From an uncultured Pseudomonadota bacterium (GTDB lineage Bacteria; Pseudomonadota; Alphaproteobacteria; Rs-D84): DNA of 16,598 nucleotides. Under the pieces are notes generated by a model. The model saw only the letters and a list, made by a program, of their open reading frames with translations, was not told the DNA's origin and did not search any database. The translations under genes and the position numbers were made by a program. The DNA is taken from positions 1 to 16,598 of the forward strand of contig OMQP01000013.1 of assembly GCA_900313285.1 (NCBI GenBank), given 5' to 3'. Positions 8,136-15,059 of this stretch are shown one piece after another (positions within the stretch are counted from its first letter, which is position 1; the number at the start of each line of letters is the position of its first letter).

Positions 8136-8638
8136 TTTGATTCCTTTAATTCAACAGTCAATCTTTTCACATTTGTTGGGTTTACTGACAACATGTAATT
8201 AAATGTTATTGTGGTTTTTGCCTCTATCAATGTTGCAGGCGGAATAAAAGTTTGACGCGATAAAACATTATCTTTGTCATCATATGAAATAACAACTATA
8301 TTTGGTAATCCATAAATATCATTCGTTGTATTTGTAATGTCTCCTGATACAAAAATACGATTATTTCCATTTTCATCTGAGACAAGATGTATGTTTTTTT
8401 CATCTAATTTTGTTATCAACGGTTTATTCCCAGAATTATTAAAATTAACAATCACAACAAAAGAAAATATACATGCCGAAATAAACGCACAAAGTGCAGC
8501 AATAAATTTTATCAAAGTTTTTTGTGAAATTGGTACACGTGGTGTCCAAACATGACCACATACGGCACATTTCACAGACATATTCGGTCTTTTGTTTAAT
8601 GTATATTCCGTTTTGCAAAAATCACAAACTATTTTCAT
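8132..8638 (-). CDS. MJ0042-type zinc-ribbon membrane protein
   Basis: This 168-residue protein begins with a zinc ribbon, C5-x2-C8 and C24-x2-C27, in the MJ0042-type context common in proteobacterial proteins with a downstream DUF3426-like domain. A single transmembrane segment follows (about 41-66). The C-terminal domain (about 80-168) has the beta-rich pattern with a GDITNTTND stretch and PPATL, resembling DUF3426/FxLYD-type periplasmic domains. The ribbon would face the cytoplasm and the domain the periplasm. The molecular role of this family is not established. The start is ATG with AGGA 6 bases upstream. It heads the tight unit with the periplasmic protein and the pseudouridine synthase, and an extended -10 promoter overlaps the end of the last pilin gene. 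Confidence 0.8.
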   Translation of the reverse strand: MKIVCDFCKTEYTLNKRPNMSVKCAVCGHVWTPRVPISQKTLIKFIAALCAFISACIFSFVVIVNFNNSGNKPLITKLDEKNIHLVSDENGNNRIFVSGDITNTTNDIYGLPNIVVISYDDKDNVLSRQTFIPPATLIEAKTTITFNYMLSVNPTNVKRLTVELKESK

Positions 8639-8662
8639 GGTAATTCCTGTTGTTATGACAAA

Positions 8663-8690
8663 TGTATACCATAAATTATTCTAAATTCAA
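8663..8690 (-). promoter_or_regulatory. Internal promoter before the zinc-ribbon gene
   Basis: The minus strand has TTGAAT (8685-8690), 16 bases, then TGg-TATACA (-10 at 8663-8668). It would let the zinc-ribbon/periplasmic/pseudouridine-synthase unit be expressed apart from the pilin genes. Confidence 0.4.
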
Positions 8691-9992
8691 CATTTGATAT
8701 TTTTCCCTTACCCGTTTTTGAATATCATTCAAGGCATTTATATAATCTGAAACTGTCGCATTTGAATTTGCTGCGACCCCACCAAACAAAGCAGTCGATA
8801 TAGTTCCAGATCTTGATTCAATTCGTGTGACAGAAGATGCCATACGCGAAAGTTCCGGCGAATTCAAGTCCGCAAAACGCGCTTTTTTACCTTTGATATC
8901 CCAATAAAAACCAGAATCTTTTGAATCTTGGATTTTATCTGTAATTGTTAATTGTGGTGTAACAGAACCCGTATAACCAACAGAAACATATGCTGCTGTG
9001 ATACGGCCCAACACTAAATCCATATCCCCAACTATTTTTAATGCAGACGCTTTATCCGATGTTGAATTAACACTGAAACCACTTAAAGTCAAAGTATTTA
9101 CATACAAATCATTGGTATAAAAAGAAGAAAACTTTGCAGAATCTGCCAAAGTTAATGTTCCATTAACTGTTAGATTTCTGGAATCAGATGTAAATGCACC
9201 ATTTACAACTGCATTATTGGTTGAAAATATTGCATCGATGGTTGCACGATTCGAAAACGCCAGCGAACCAGTAGCCAATGTTCCTACTTTCAACTTTTCT
9301 TCAAATTGTGCTTTGTTTGCATCTAAAAATTTCACTTTTGCTATGTCATGACCATCCAAATTCAACGGAGATAACATCGTTGCATCACTTTCGTTTCCAG
9401 ATTGCAGACGCCACAAATATTCGCTGTTTCCACGCGTTGTTGATGTTGTTCCAACTAAACCTTTGGTGTTAGACAAACCAAAATCATTTGCATTTACGCG
9501 ATATGCACCAAAACCACCATATGTTACATTTCCTTCTACAAAACCAAATTTTCCACCGCCAAGATTTACTATTTCGCGCGTACGCAATGGTGTTATTTCA
9601 CTGTTTGATAAAATAACAATTCCCTGCAAGACAGATTTATTGTTATTATCTGCACTTTTCAAAACACGCAACTGATAATCATTAGAATATGTTTCTGCGA
9701 TATATTCTGGCAAACCATAACCAACCAAATCTTCTATTTTAACACGCGATATATTTTTGCCAGTAGGCATCATTAAAACATTTTTATTTTCAACAATATA
9801 TCTTTCAAGTGCAGTTTGAACATTTTCCATTTGTTTTACCACAGCGATGTTTCGCGCACGTGTCACTGATACTTGTTGATAACGAAAAACAAAAGGTATA
9901 ATTATTGCAGCCAGCGCAATAGACATCATTAATTCAATCAGCATTCCGCCGTTTTGATTGTTGCAATTAAAATCAAACCATTTTTTTACCAT
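8676..9992 (-). CDS. Prepilin-like protein with PilV-type architecture (third of three)
   Basis: A type IV prepilin N-terminus is followed by a large extracellular part. Counting from the chosen ATG (438 residues), cleavage is after G15 in NQNG-GMLIEL, with the usual Glu at +5 (E20) and a hydrophobic helix to about residue 36. A globular region (about 85-165) has a GYGLPEYIAE segment. Then comes LNLDGHDIAKV (about 211-221) and a long Ser/Thr/Asn/Val-rich beta-helix-like stretch. The end is a helical tail. The order resembles PilV tip adhesins of R64-type thin pili (Bac_shufflon family). I chose the ATG that overlaps the preceding stop as TAATG; a TTG five codons earlier at 10007 has no better ribosome site. 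No similar repeat ends or recombinase are seen, so the DNA is not an obvious shufflon. Confidence 0.75.
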   Translation of the reverse strand: MVKKWFDFNCNNQNGGMLIELMMSIALAAIIIPFVFRYQQVSVTRARNIAVVKQMENVQTALERYIVENKNVLMMPTGKNISRVKIEDLVGYGLPEYIAETYSNDYQLRVLKSADNNNKSVLQGIVILSNSEITPLRTREIVNLGGGKFGFVEGNVTYGGFGAYRVNANDFGLSNTKGLVGTTSTTRGNSEYLWRLQSGNESDATMLSPLNLDGHDIAKVKFLDANKAQFEEKLKVGTLATGSLAFSNRATIDAIFSTNNAVVNGAFTSDSRNLTVNGTLTLADSAKFSSFYTNDLYVNTLTLSGFSVNSTSDKASALKIVGDMDLVLGRITAAYVSVGYTGSVTPQLTITDKIQDSKDSGFYWDIKGKKARFADLNSPELSRMASSVTRIESRSGTISTALFGGVAANSNATVSDYINALNDIQKRVREKYQMLNLE

Positions 9993-11188
9993 TAATTTGT
10001 CTGCCAATTTTTTGATGTTATTTTTTTGAATTCGTCTTTATCTGGGACTGAAGGCAAAGACGCACGAGTTAATATAAACTTTGAAAAAGATGGGGGTGTT
10101 GTTGTTGGAAAAACCCAATTACCTATTTTTAACGGTGCAACACCAGACAATAGCAATTCTCCGGACACAGTGATACCAAAATTTTCAAAAAATACCATAT
10201 CTGCTGCAGATAAATATGGAGTCAAAAGTTTATTCATAGATATCCCACTAAATCCAGAAATACTTTTTGCAGAAGCAGATTTTAAAACAAGATTTCCTGC
10301 AACATTAACTGAATTACCTATTGTGGCTCTGTCTGCTATTAAACGTCCATTTGTTGTATATTTATTTCCGTTTAATTTGTCAGCACTTATCATCTTAAAA
10401 CCATTTGTATCCCCAGTAACACGCATGGAACCAACTGTGATATTTTCAGAATTCATGTTTGCACCAGATTGAAAATATATCGTATTCGCATCAACTATAT
10501 CACTTTCAAGGAACACCGCATCAACATCAACTATTTTTGCAGATAACGCATCTATGTCATTTACATTGAATATATTAAAATTATTCATATGCAAATTACG
10601 CTTCATATGATTCAATTCGTCTTCACCCATTGTACCACGATGTAAAAATCTAGTTTTATCAGTTCCATCAAAATCACGTGTTATCTTAAATATTATATCG
10701 CCAACATAAAAATCATCTGGCGCAGTAACAGCCCAACTTTGTGAATACGCGATACCATCTTCACGAACGACAGCGGCATCTTCACCAATTTGTTTTGCGA
10801 TATTTGATGCACGATATCCTGATTCAGGAACACTAAATGCCAGATATACTTCGCTTATTGTTGCGCCATTAACTTTGTATTTGTCTATGAAACCACTATG
10901 TGCAAGTGGGGATATATTTTGCAATTCTTCATCGGTTAATTTTATTTCAACTGTATCGGCCCATTTATTTTGATTTATACGTAAAAAATTTATAACATTA
11001 TCACGTGTCATGACAATTTTGTTTGCCATTGCAATATCTTCAGATTCTTTTGTTAAATCTATTATTTGTTTGTACATGAACGGCGAAATAACAACAACAA
11101 TTGCGACAGCCAAAATAACTTCGCTTATAGATGCACCACGTTGCGATTTTACATCTGAATCATAAAAATGTTTTTTATATACAATCAT
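9992..11188 (-). CDS. Prepilin-like protein with PilV-type architecture (second of three)
   Basis: From the chosen ATG (398 residues) the leader is 18 residues, with cleavage after G18 in SQRG-ASISEVILA and Glu at +5 (E23). A hydrophobic helix and an amphipathic helix follow, to about 72. The middle (about 90-160) ends in SQSWAV. The segment 181-209 contains FLHRG, ELNHM and LHMNNFNIFNV; this is the closest of the three to the R64 PilV constant-region end, where a tyrosine-arginine pair precedes a DMGGNNI-like turn. A beta-solenoid-like part and a Pro/Ser-rich C-terminus follow. The ATG at 11188 has AAGTGG upstream; a GTG three codons earlier (11197) has no ribosome site. It overlaps the first pilin gene by 14 bases. 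A surface-exposed minor pilin or tip adhesin is the likely role, from architecture. Confidence 0.75.
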   Translation of the reverse strand: MIVYKKHFYDSDVKSQRGASISEVILAVAIVVVISPFMYKQIIDLTKESEDIAMANKIVMTRDNVINFLRINQNKWADTVEIKLTDEELQNISPLAHSGFIDKYKVNGATISEVYLAFSVPESGYRASNIAKQIGEDAAVVREDGIAYSQSWAVTAPDDFYVGDIIFKITRDFDGTDKTRFLHRGTMGEDELNHMKRNLHMNNFNIFNVNDIDALSAKIVDVDAVFLESDIVDANTIYFQSGANMNSENITVGSMRVTGDTNGFKMISADKLNGNKYTTNGRLIADRATIGNSVNVAGNLVLKSASAKSISGFSGISMNKLLTPYLSAADMVFFENFGITVSGELLLSGVAPLKIGNWVFPTTTPPSFSKFILTRASLPSVPDKDEFKKITSKNWQTN

Positions 11189-12527
11189 TTTTACCACTTA
11201 GCAAACATTCTTTTGTATTTATTCTTATCTCTAATCTTTGCCAAAACACATACTGACATATAATATTTTGTGCCAAAGATTTACTGTTATACACACCATT
11301 TAATTGTGTTATTATTTCTTTGCATGAAACTGTTTTATCCGATTCTGCCTTTGGGTCAGCAAGGATTTCAAAAGAATCATTATTTATTGTATCTATGTAC
11401 ACATCTGGCAACACAGATGTTCCTGCTGGTCTTATGTCTATAAGCGCCGCACCACTTCGACCATTTAATAATCCATATGATGTTTGATCACGCAAAGTAA
11501 TATTTGCTGCATAAATATTTTTCACATCTATTCCTGTTTTAGTGCTATATTGTAAACTATCTGGATCGATATAAACATCTTGACCACGTGATGCATCTAT
11601 AAAAGAACCCACATCTAATCTGTCCACAATAAAACTGAAATTATCTGCACGCACCGACCCACGAATTAACCATTCAGAAGGCCCTACAAACCCCGTTCTG
11701 TCTTCAGTCATTGAAAAATCATAAACGGATGCAGAATTAGATTCAAAACCACCTGCAGTTCCAAATTTTGCGATTGTTCTCAGCGACAAATCATTAACGA
11801 TTAATTCGCCCCTTGATAATGCCAGCGCAGCAGCACCATCAGAACTTTGAAACACTGTTTTGTTTGCATACATATCAGAAATTTTATTTTTAGCATTTCT
11901 GTTTTCTTCAAGCCCATAAAGTGCCAGTGTGGTAAATTGTCCTGATTCAAATTCACCATTTCTTGCGAACAGAACACCTATTTTATCGATATTATTATCA
12001 TCCATGTTCAATTCAGATAAGAAACCAACATTTTCATCTGTTTCCTTTTTAGAAACAATATCAGAATACATGACATCCAATGGTATATACACATGAATAT
12101 TGTTACCTTCCGTTTTTGCATAGAAACCTATTCTGCGCGTTAATTCCGCCAATTGCATTTTTGATAATTTTGCACCATCTATTTTAAGATAGCTTATTAT
12201 TCCATCCTGGTTTTTATCTATAACCAATGAAATATTTTGTTTAAAACTTGTCTGTGGGACGAATCCAAGTGGTAAACCATAACTTTCTAATAAATCCACA
12301 AATTTATCTTTTGATATTTCTTGTTTTCTGTATGGCAAGTTATCTTTTTCTTCACGCAGATATATACGGGCAGCAGTGTATGCTGTTTCAATCTGTTCAG
12401 TGGCCGCGTACATTTGTGCAGCATTATCACGAACAGACAGTTTGTTTGCGAAAAACGGCATAAAAGCAAAGACCAAAGTCAATGCCAGCAATGATTGTAA
12501 CAGAAAATTACCACGTTCGTTTTGCAA
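11175..12527 (-). CDS. Prepilin-like protein lacking Glu+5 (first of three)
   Basis: Starting at the TTG at 12527 (450 residues), the leader is MQNERG, with cleavage after G6 and mature start NFLLQSLLAL. The +5 residue is Gln instead of the usual Glu. Then follow an amphipathic helix (about 35-62), a YGLPLGF region (83-89), LNMDDNNIDKIG (about 173-184) and a beta-rich part. A C-terminal domain has four cysteines in the last 45 residues. An ATG nine codons upstream (12554) keeps the frame open, but it sits inside the -10 box of the promoter and has no Shine-Dalgarno, whereas AGGGGGGAG lies 4 bases before the TTG. Loss of Glu5 is known in the tip pseudopilin GspK, so this may be the tip subunit of a three-protein complex; that is inference. 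Confidence 0.72.
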   Translation of the reverse strand: MQNERGNFLLQSLLALTLVFAFMPFFANKLSVRDNAAQMYAATEQIETAYTAARIYLREEKDNLPYRKQEISKDKFVDLLESYGLPLGFVPQTSFKQNISLVIDKNQDGIISYLKIDGAKLSKMQLAELTRRIGFYAKTEGNNIHVYIPLDVMYSDIVSKKETDENVGFLSELNMDDNNIDKIGVLFARNGEFESGQFTTLALYGLEENRNAKNKISDMYANKTVFQSSDGAAALALSRGELIVNDLSLRTIAKFGTAGGFESNSASVYDFSMTEDRTGFVGPSEWLIRGSVRADNFSFIVDRLDVGSFIDASRGQDVYIDPDSLQYSTKTGIDVKNIYAANITLRDQTSYGLLNGRSGAALIDIRPAGTSVLPDVYIDTINNDSFEILADPKAESDKTVSCKEIITQLNGVYNSKSLAQNIICQYVFWQRLEIRINTKECLLSGKNDCI

Positions 12528-12531
12528 AAAA

Positions 12532-12540
12532 CTCCCCCCT
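12532..12540 (-). promoter_or_regulatory. Ribosome binding site that fixes a TTG start
   Basis: The minus strand reads AGGGGGGAG, then TTTT, then TTG (12527-12525). This is the only purine-rich site near the pilin start. With the promoter placing the transcript start near 12543, it supports the TTG over the ATG at 12554. Confidence 0.6.
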
Positions 12541-12549
12541 ACATATGAC

Positions 12550-12578
12550 AGCATAGCAATTGAAAAAAATTATTGCAA
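12550..12578 (-). promoter_or_regulatory. Promoter of the three-pilin operon
   Basis: On the minus strand TTGCAA (12573-12578), a 17-base spacer ending in TGC, and TATGCT (12550-12555) form an extended -10 promoter. The same TGCTATGCT occurs in front of dnaX. The predicted start is near 12543. Confidence 0.6.
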
Positions 12579-12601
12579 TCAGTTTTAAGATGCTTTAATA
12601 T
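12573..12601 (+). promoter_or_regulatory. Divergent promoter of the DUF4167 gene, sharing the -35 box
   Basis: TTGCAA is its own reverse complement, so the same six bases can serve as -35 rightward. Candidate -10 boxes are TAATAT (12596-12601, spacer 17) or the extended TGc-TTTAAT (12591-12599, spacer 15). Which one is used cannot be decided by reading. Confidence 0.4.
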
Positions 12602-12619
12602 TCAAATGTTGAAGAAACA

Positions 12620-12639
12620 AGATGGTAAAAGTACCATCT
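12620..12639 (+). repeat. Perfect 8-bp hairpin in the leader of the DUF4167 gene
   Basis: AGATGGTA (12620-12627) and TACCATCT (12632-12639) are perfect complements around an AAAG loop. No T-run follows on either strand, so it is not a terminator. It lies between the promoter and the ATG at 12674, in the predicted 5' untranslated region. Confidence 0.6.
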
Positions 12640-12673
12640 AGAAGAAGTTTATTTCCAAATAAAAAGAAAAACT

Positions 12674-12991
12674 ATGCAAAACAAAAAAAATCAAACATCT
12701 GTAGGCCAGATGATTCAGCGCTGTCATAAATGGCGTCAAAAGAGAAAACAGTATATTGACCAGGCACGTCAAACAAATGACGAAATCGAACGCGAACGTT
12801 TACTTCAAACGGCCGAACATTACGGACGCATGGTAAACGAAGAACAAATCAAAATCGATTCTCAGCGTGACCCAAAAGATAAAAATATTGCTGTTGAAGA
12901 AATTGCTGAATCTGCCGAAACTTCTGATGCAAAAGAAGCAGATGAAGACGAAGAAATGGGCTTTCCAGATTTTATTGCTAATTTGAAATAA
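12674..12991 (+). CDS. DUF4167-like protein
   Basis: This 105-residue, soluble, charged protein has a basic N-terminal half (1-60) containing a helical segment ending in QTAEHYGRMVNEEQ (45-58). It matches the hallmark of DUF4167, in which an (R/K)A..A...GD..AE.YLQHAEHY.R stretch is conserved among alphaproteobacteria. The C-terminal half is acidic (EEIAESAET, DEDEE). Family members are often longer, with Arg/Asn-rich N-terminal tails suggestive of nucleic-acid binding; that tail is short here. The biochemical function is unknown. The start is ATG with only a weak AAAGAA ribosome site. The gene stands between the divergent pilin promoter and the dnaX promoter, with a strong leader hairpin. Confidence 0.7.
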   Translation: MQNKKNQTSVGQMIQRCHKWRQKRKQYIDQARQTNDEIERERLLQTAEHYGRMVNEEQIKIDSQRDPKDKNIAVEEIAESAETSDAKEADEDEEMGFPDFIANLK

Positions 12992-13007
12992 AAACGGTTA
13001 TTTTTTA

Positions 13008-13035
13008 TTGAAATCGTGTATTAATTTGCTATGCT
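13008..13035 (+). promoter_or_regulatory. Promoter of the dnaX operon
   Basis: TTGAAA (13008-13013), a 16-base spacer ending in TGC, and TATGCT (13030-13035) form an extended -10 promoter. The predicted start is about 12 bases before the ATG, next to AAAGGAAG, so the leader is very short. Confidence 0.6.
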
Positions 13036-13053
13036 TGCCCCAAAGGAAGCAAC

Positions 13054-14583
13054 ATGGAAAATAATTATACTGTTTTGGCCCGTAAATACCGCAGCCAAGA
13101 TTTTGAATCTCTTATTGGTCAAGATGTTCTTGTTAAAACATTAACAACCGCTATAAACACCGGTCGTATTGCGCATGCCTATATATTCACAGGTATTCGT
13201 GGAACCGGAAAAACCAGTACTGCACGTATTTTGGCCAAGGCATTAAATTGTTTATCTTCCGATCATGCGACATCAAAACCATGTGGGGTGTGCGAAAACT
13301 GTCGTGCAATCGCAGCAGGACAACATATTGACGTTATGGAAATCGATGCAGCATCACATACTGGTGTTGATAACATGCGTGAAATATTGGATGCTGCACT
13401 TTATCGTCCAACAAACGCACGATACAAAGTATACATTATCGACGAAGTTCATATGTTATCCACAAGTGCGTTTAATGCACTGCTTAAAACATTGGAAGAA
13501 CCACCTGCACATGTCATCTTTATTTTAGCAACCACAGAAATAAGAAAAGTTCCTGTTACTATTTTATCGCGTTGCCAGCGTTTTGATTTGGCACGTGTAC
13601 CTGTTGAAACATTAAAGAAACATTTTGCGTGGGTTGCAGAACAAGAAAAAATAGAATTATCCGATGGGGCAAATGAATTATTGGCACGCGCTGCTGATGG
13701 TTCTGTTCGTGATGGACTTTCATTACTTGACCAGGCAATCGCACAAACAGGTGGCCATGTTGATGAAGGTGCCGTACTTGATATGTTAAAAAGAACAGAT
13801 CGTGGCACAGTTGTTAATTTTATGAAAACTGTTTTATCTGGTGATGTAAATGTTGCATTAAATAAATTGGATGAAATTTATAATAACGGCGCAGATTTAA
13901 CAATGTTATTAAATGACATGATGGAATGGACACATTGGGCAACACGCATGTATCCATCATTGCGTTTGCAAGATGCAACATCTTCACCATATACTGCTGA
14001 CCAGCGCGAAACGATAAAAAAGATAAATGAAAATATTTCATTAAACACTTTATCGCGCATATGGCAGGTTATGGTTGCAGCCGTTCCTGAATTACAGGCA
14101 TCTGCAAATCAAAAACAATGTTTTGATATGTTGATTGTTCGTTTGATGCATATTGCAGATATGCCATCGATTCCTGAATTATTAAAACAAAATGCGGTTG
14201 GAACCCCGAAAGAAGAAGCTAAACCGGAACCGGTAAAATCTAAATATCTTGAAATAAAAAATTCGGATGAATTGGTACACGCATTACAAAGTGCGCGCGA
14301 ATTATTGTTATGTTCATATTACACAACAAATCTTGAAATTGTTGATTTTGAAGTTGGTAAAATAAAATATTTTGACCGCAAAGGTGATAAAGATTTTTCA
14401 CAAAAATTAACAACATGGTTGAAAGATAAAACAAACCAAAATTGGACTATCGAACGCATCGAAGAAGCACCACACCAACAAACAATTTCAGAACACACTA
14501 AATCTGAAATCGAAGCAGACCCAATGGTCGCAGATGCGATGAATTTGTTTGAAGGTGCAGAAATAGTAAACATATCTAAATAA
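13054..14583 (+). CDS. dnaX: DNA polymerase III subunit gamma/tau
   Basis: DnaX is the AAA+ motor of the clamp loader, which opens and places the beta clamp on primed DNA and tethers polymerase cores. The 509-residue protein has Walker A GIRGTGKTS (47-55), four zinc cysteines (66, 77, 80, 83), Walker B IIDEVH (128-133), LLKTLEEPP (143-151) and the SRCQRFD stretch (172-178). The collar domain covers about 230-360. The C-terminal part (about 395-509) ends in DPMVADAMNLFEGAEIV, resembling the HPLV...FPGA end of alphaproteobacterial DnaX. It is shorter than E. coli tau (643). The start is ATG with AAAGGAAG. The pilin gene follows 19 bases later, an unusual partner: ybaB-recR is more typical. Two possible -1 slippage heptamers are present (see the separate entry). 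Confidence 0.97.
   Translation: MENNYTVLARKYRSQDFESLIGQDVLVKTLTTAINTGRIAHAYIFTGIRGTGKTSTARILAKALNCLSSDHATSKPCGVCENCRAIAAGQHIDVMEIDAASHTGVDNMREILDAALYRPTNARYKVYIIDEVHMLSTSAFNALLKTLEEPPAHVIFILATTEIRKVPVTILSRCQRFDLARVPVETLKKHFAWVAEQEKIELSDGANELLARAADGSVRDGLSLLDQAIAQTGGHVDEGAVLDMLKRTDRGTVVNFMKTVLSGDVNVALNKLDEIYNNGADLTMLLNDMMEWTHWATRMYPSLRLQDATSSPYTADQRETIKKINENISLNTLSRIWQVMVAAVPELQASANQKQCFDMLIVRLMHIADMPSIPELLKQNAVGTPKEEAKPEPVKSKYLEIKNSDELVHALQSARELLLCSYYTTNLEIVDFEVGKIKYFDRKGDKDFSQKLTTWLKDKTNQNWTIERIEEAPHQQTISEHTKSEIEADPMVADAMNLFEGAEIVNISK
14016..14042 (+). promoter_or_regulatory. Candidate -1 frameshift site within dnaX
   Basis: A AAA AAG (14016-14022) is in the same phase as the E. coli dnaX slippery heptamer. 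After a -1 slip the ribosome would read GAT AAA TGA and stop, giving a product of about 325 residues. AATGAAA (14026-14032) and TTTCATT (14036-14042) can form a 7-bp hairpin 3 bases downstream. Against it: the stem is nearly all A-T, no upstream Shine-Dalgarno stimulator is seen, and the product would end inside the collar domain. Confidence 0.25.
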
Positions 14584-14602
14584 AAAACCAAGGGGATAAA
14601 AA

Positions 14603-15058
14603 ATGAGAGAGCAATCAGGACGTTCACTTATCGAAATAATCGGTGTGTTGGCAATTGGTGGTTTTATGATTGCTGCATCATATGGTGTGTATCATTCTAT
14701 AAACGCGAAACAGCAACGTTTAATTGCGTCTGAAACAATCAAAGATATTGCGTCAAAAACACAAACATTATTGCAATATTCTGGATATCAAAATGTATCT
14801 GTTGATTTTTTGATTGAATCCGGGGCATTAAGCAATAACAAGGCACCAATTGGTGGACAAAATTGGTCAATAACCAGTAATGTTGATGGTTCTGAATTTT
14901 CAATAAATTTGGTTGATTTGTCTTTTGATGAATGTGCATATTTCACAACCAAAAAATTTGATTGGGCGGAAAGCATAAAAATAAACGGATATGATTCTGC
15001 AAATTCTTCGTTTTGTTTAAAGACCGGTGAAAACACAGTATCATTTTTTGTAAAATAA
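14603..15058 (+). CDS. Type IVb-like prepilin (PilS-like)
   Basis: This 151-residue protein has a very short leader, MREQSG, cleaved after G6. The mature start RSLIEIIGVLAIGGFMIAA has Glu at +5 (E11) and forms the polymerising helix. The globular part has GGQNWSITSN (84-93) and FSINLVDLSFDEC (99-111), with C111 and C138 likely forming the disulfide-bounded loop of type IV pilins. The GG.WS(I/V)T..G..F.I.L pattern is the one I associate with PilS/type IVb pilins of R64-like thin pili. It could be the major pilin matching the three PilV-like proteins. The start is ATG with AAGGGG 7 bases upstream. It lies 19 bases after dnaX and one base before the OmpA lipoprotein gene, so it is probably cotranscribed with both. 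Confidence 0.75.
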   Translation: MREQSGRSLIEIIGVLAIGGFMIAASYGVYHSINAKQQRLIASETIKDIASKTQTLLQYSGYQNVSVDFLIESGALSNNKAPIGGQNWSITSNVDGSEFSINLVDLSFDECAYFTTKKFDWAESIKINGYDSANSSFCLKTGENTVSFFVK

Positions 15059-15059
15059 A

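Noticed and set aside
9993..10007. TTG start for the third pilin gene
   Set aside because: No ribosome site; the ATG at 9992 overlaps the preceding stop as TAATG, matching another junction in the same run.
8676..12554. Active shufflon with invertible segments
   Set aside because: PilV-like protein architecture suggested it, but I saw no inverted repeat ends inside the genes and no recombinase gene in the window.
12984..13010. Terminator between the DUF4167 gene and dnaX
   Set aside because: AATAAAAA and TTTTTATT can pair, but the stem is all A-T and no separate T-run follows.
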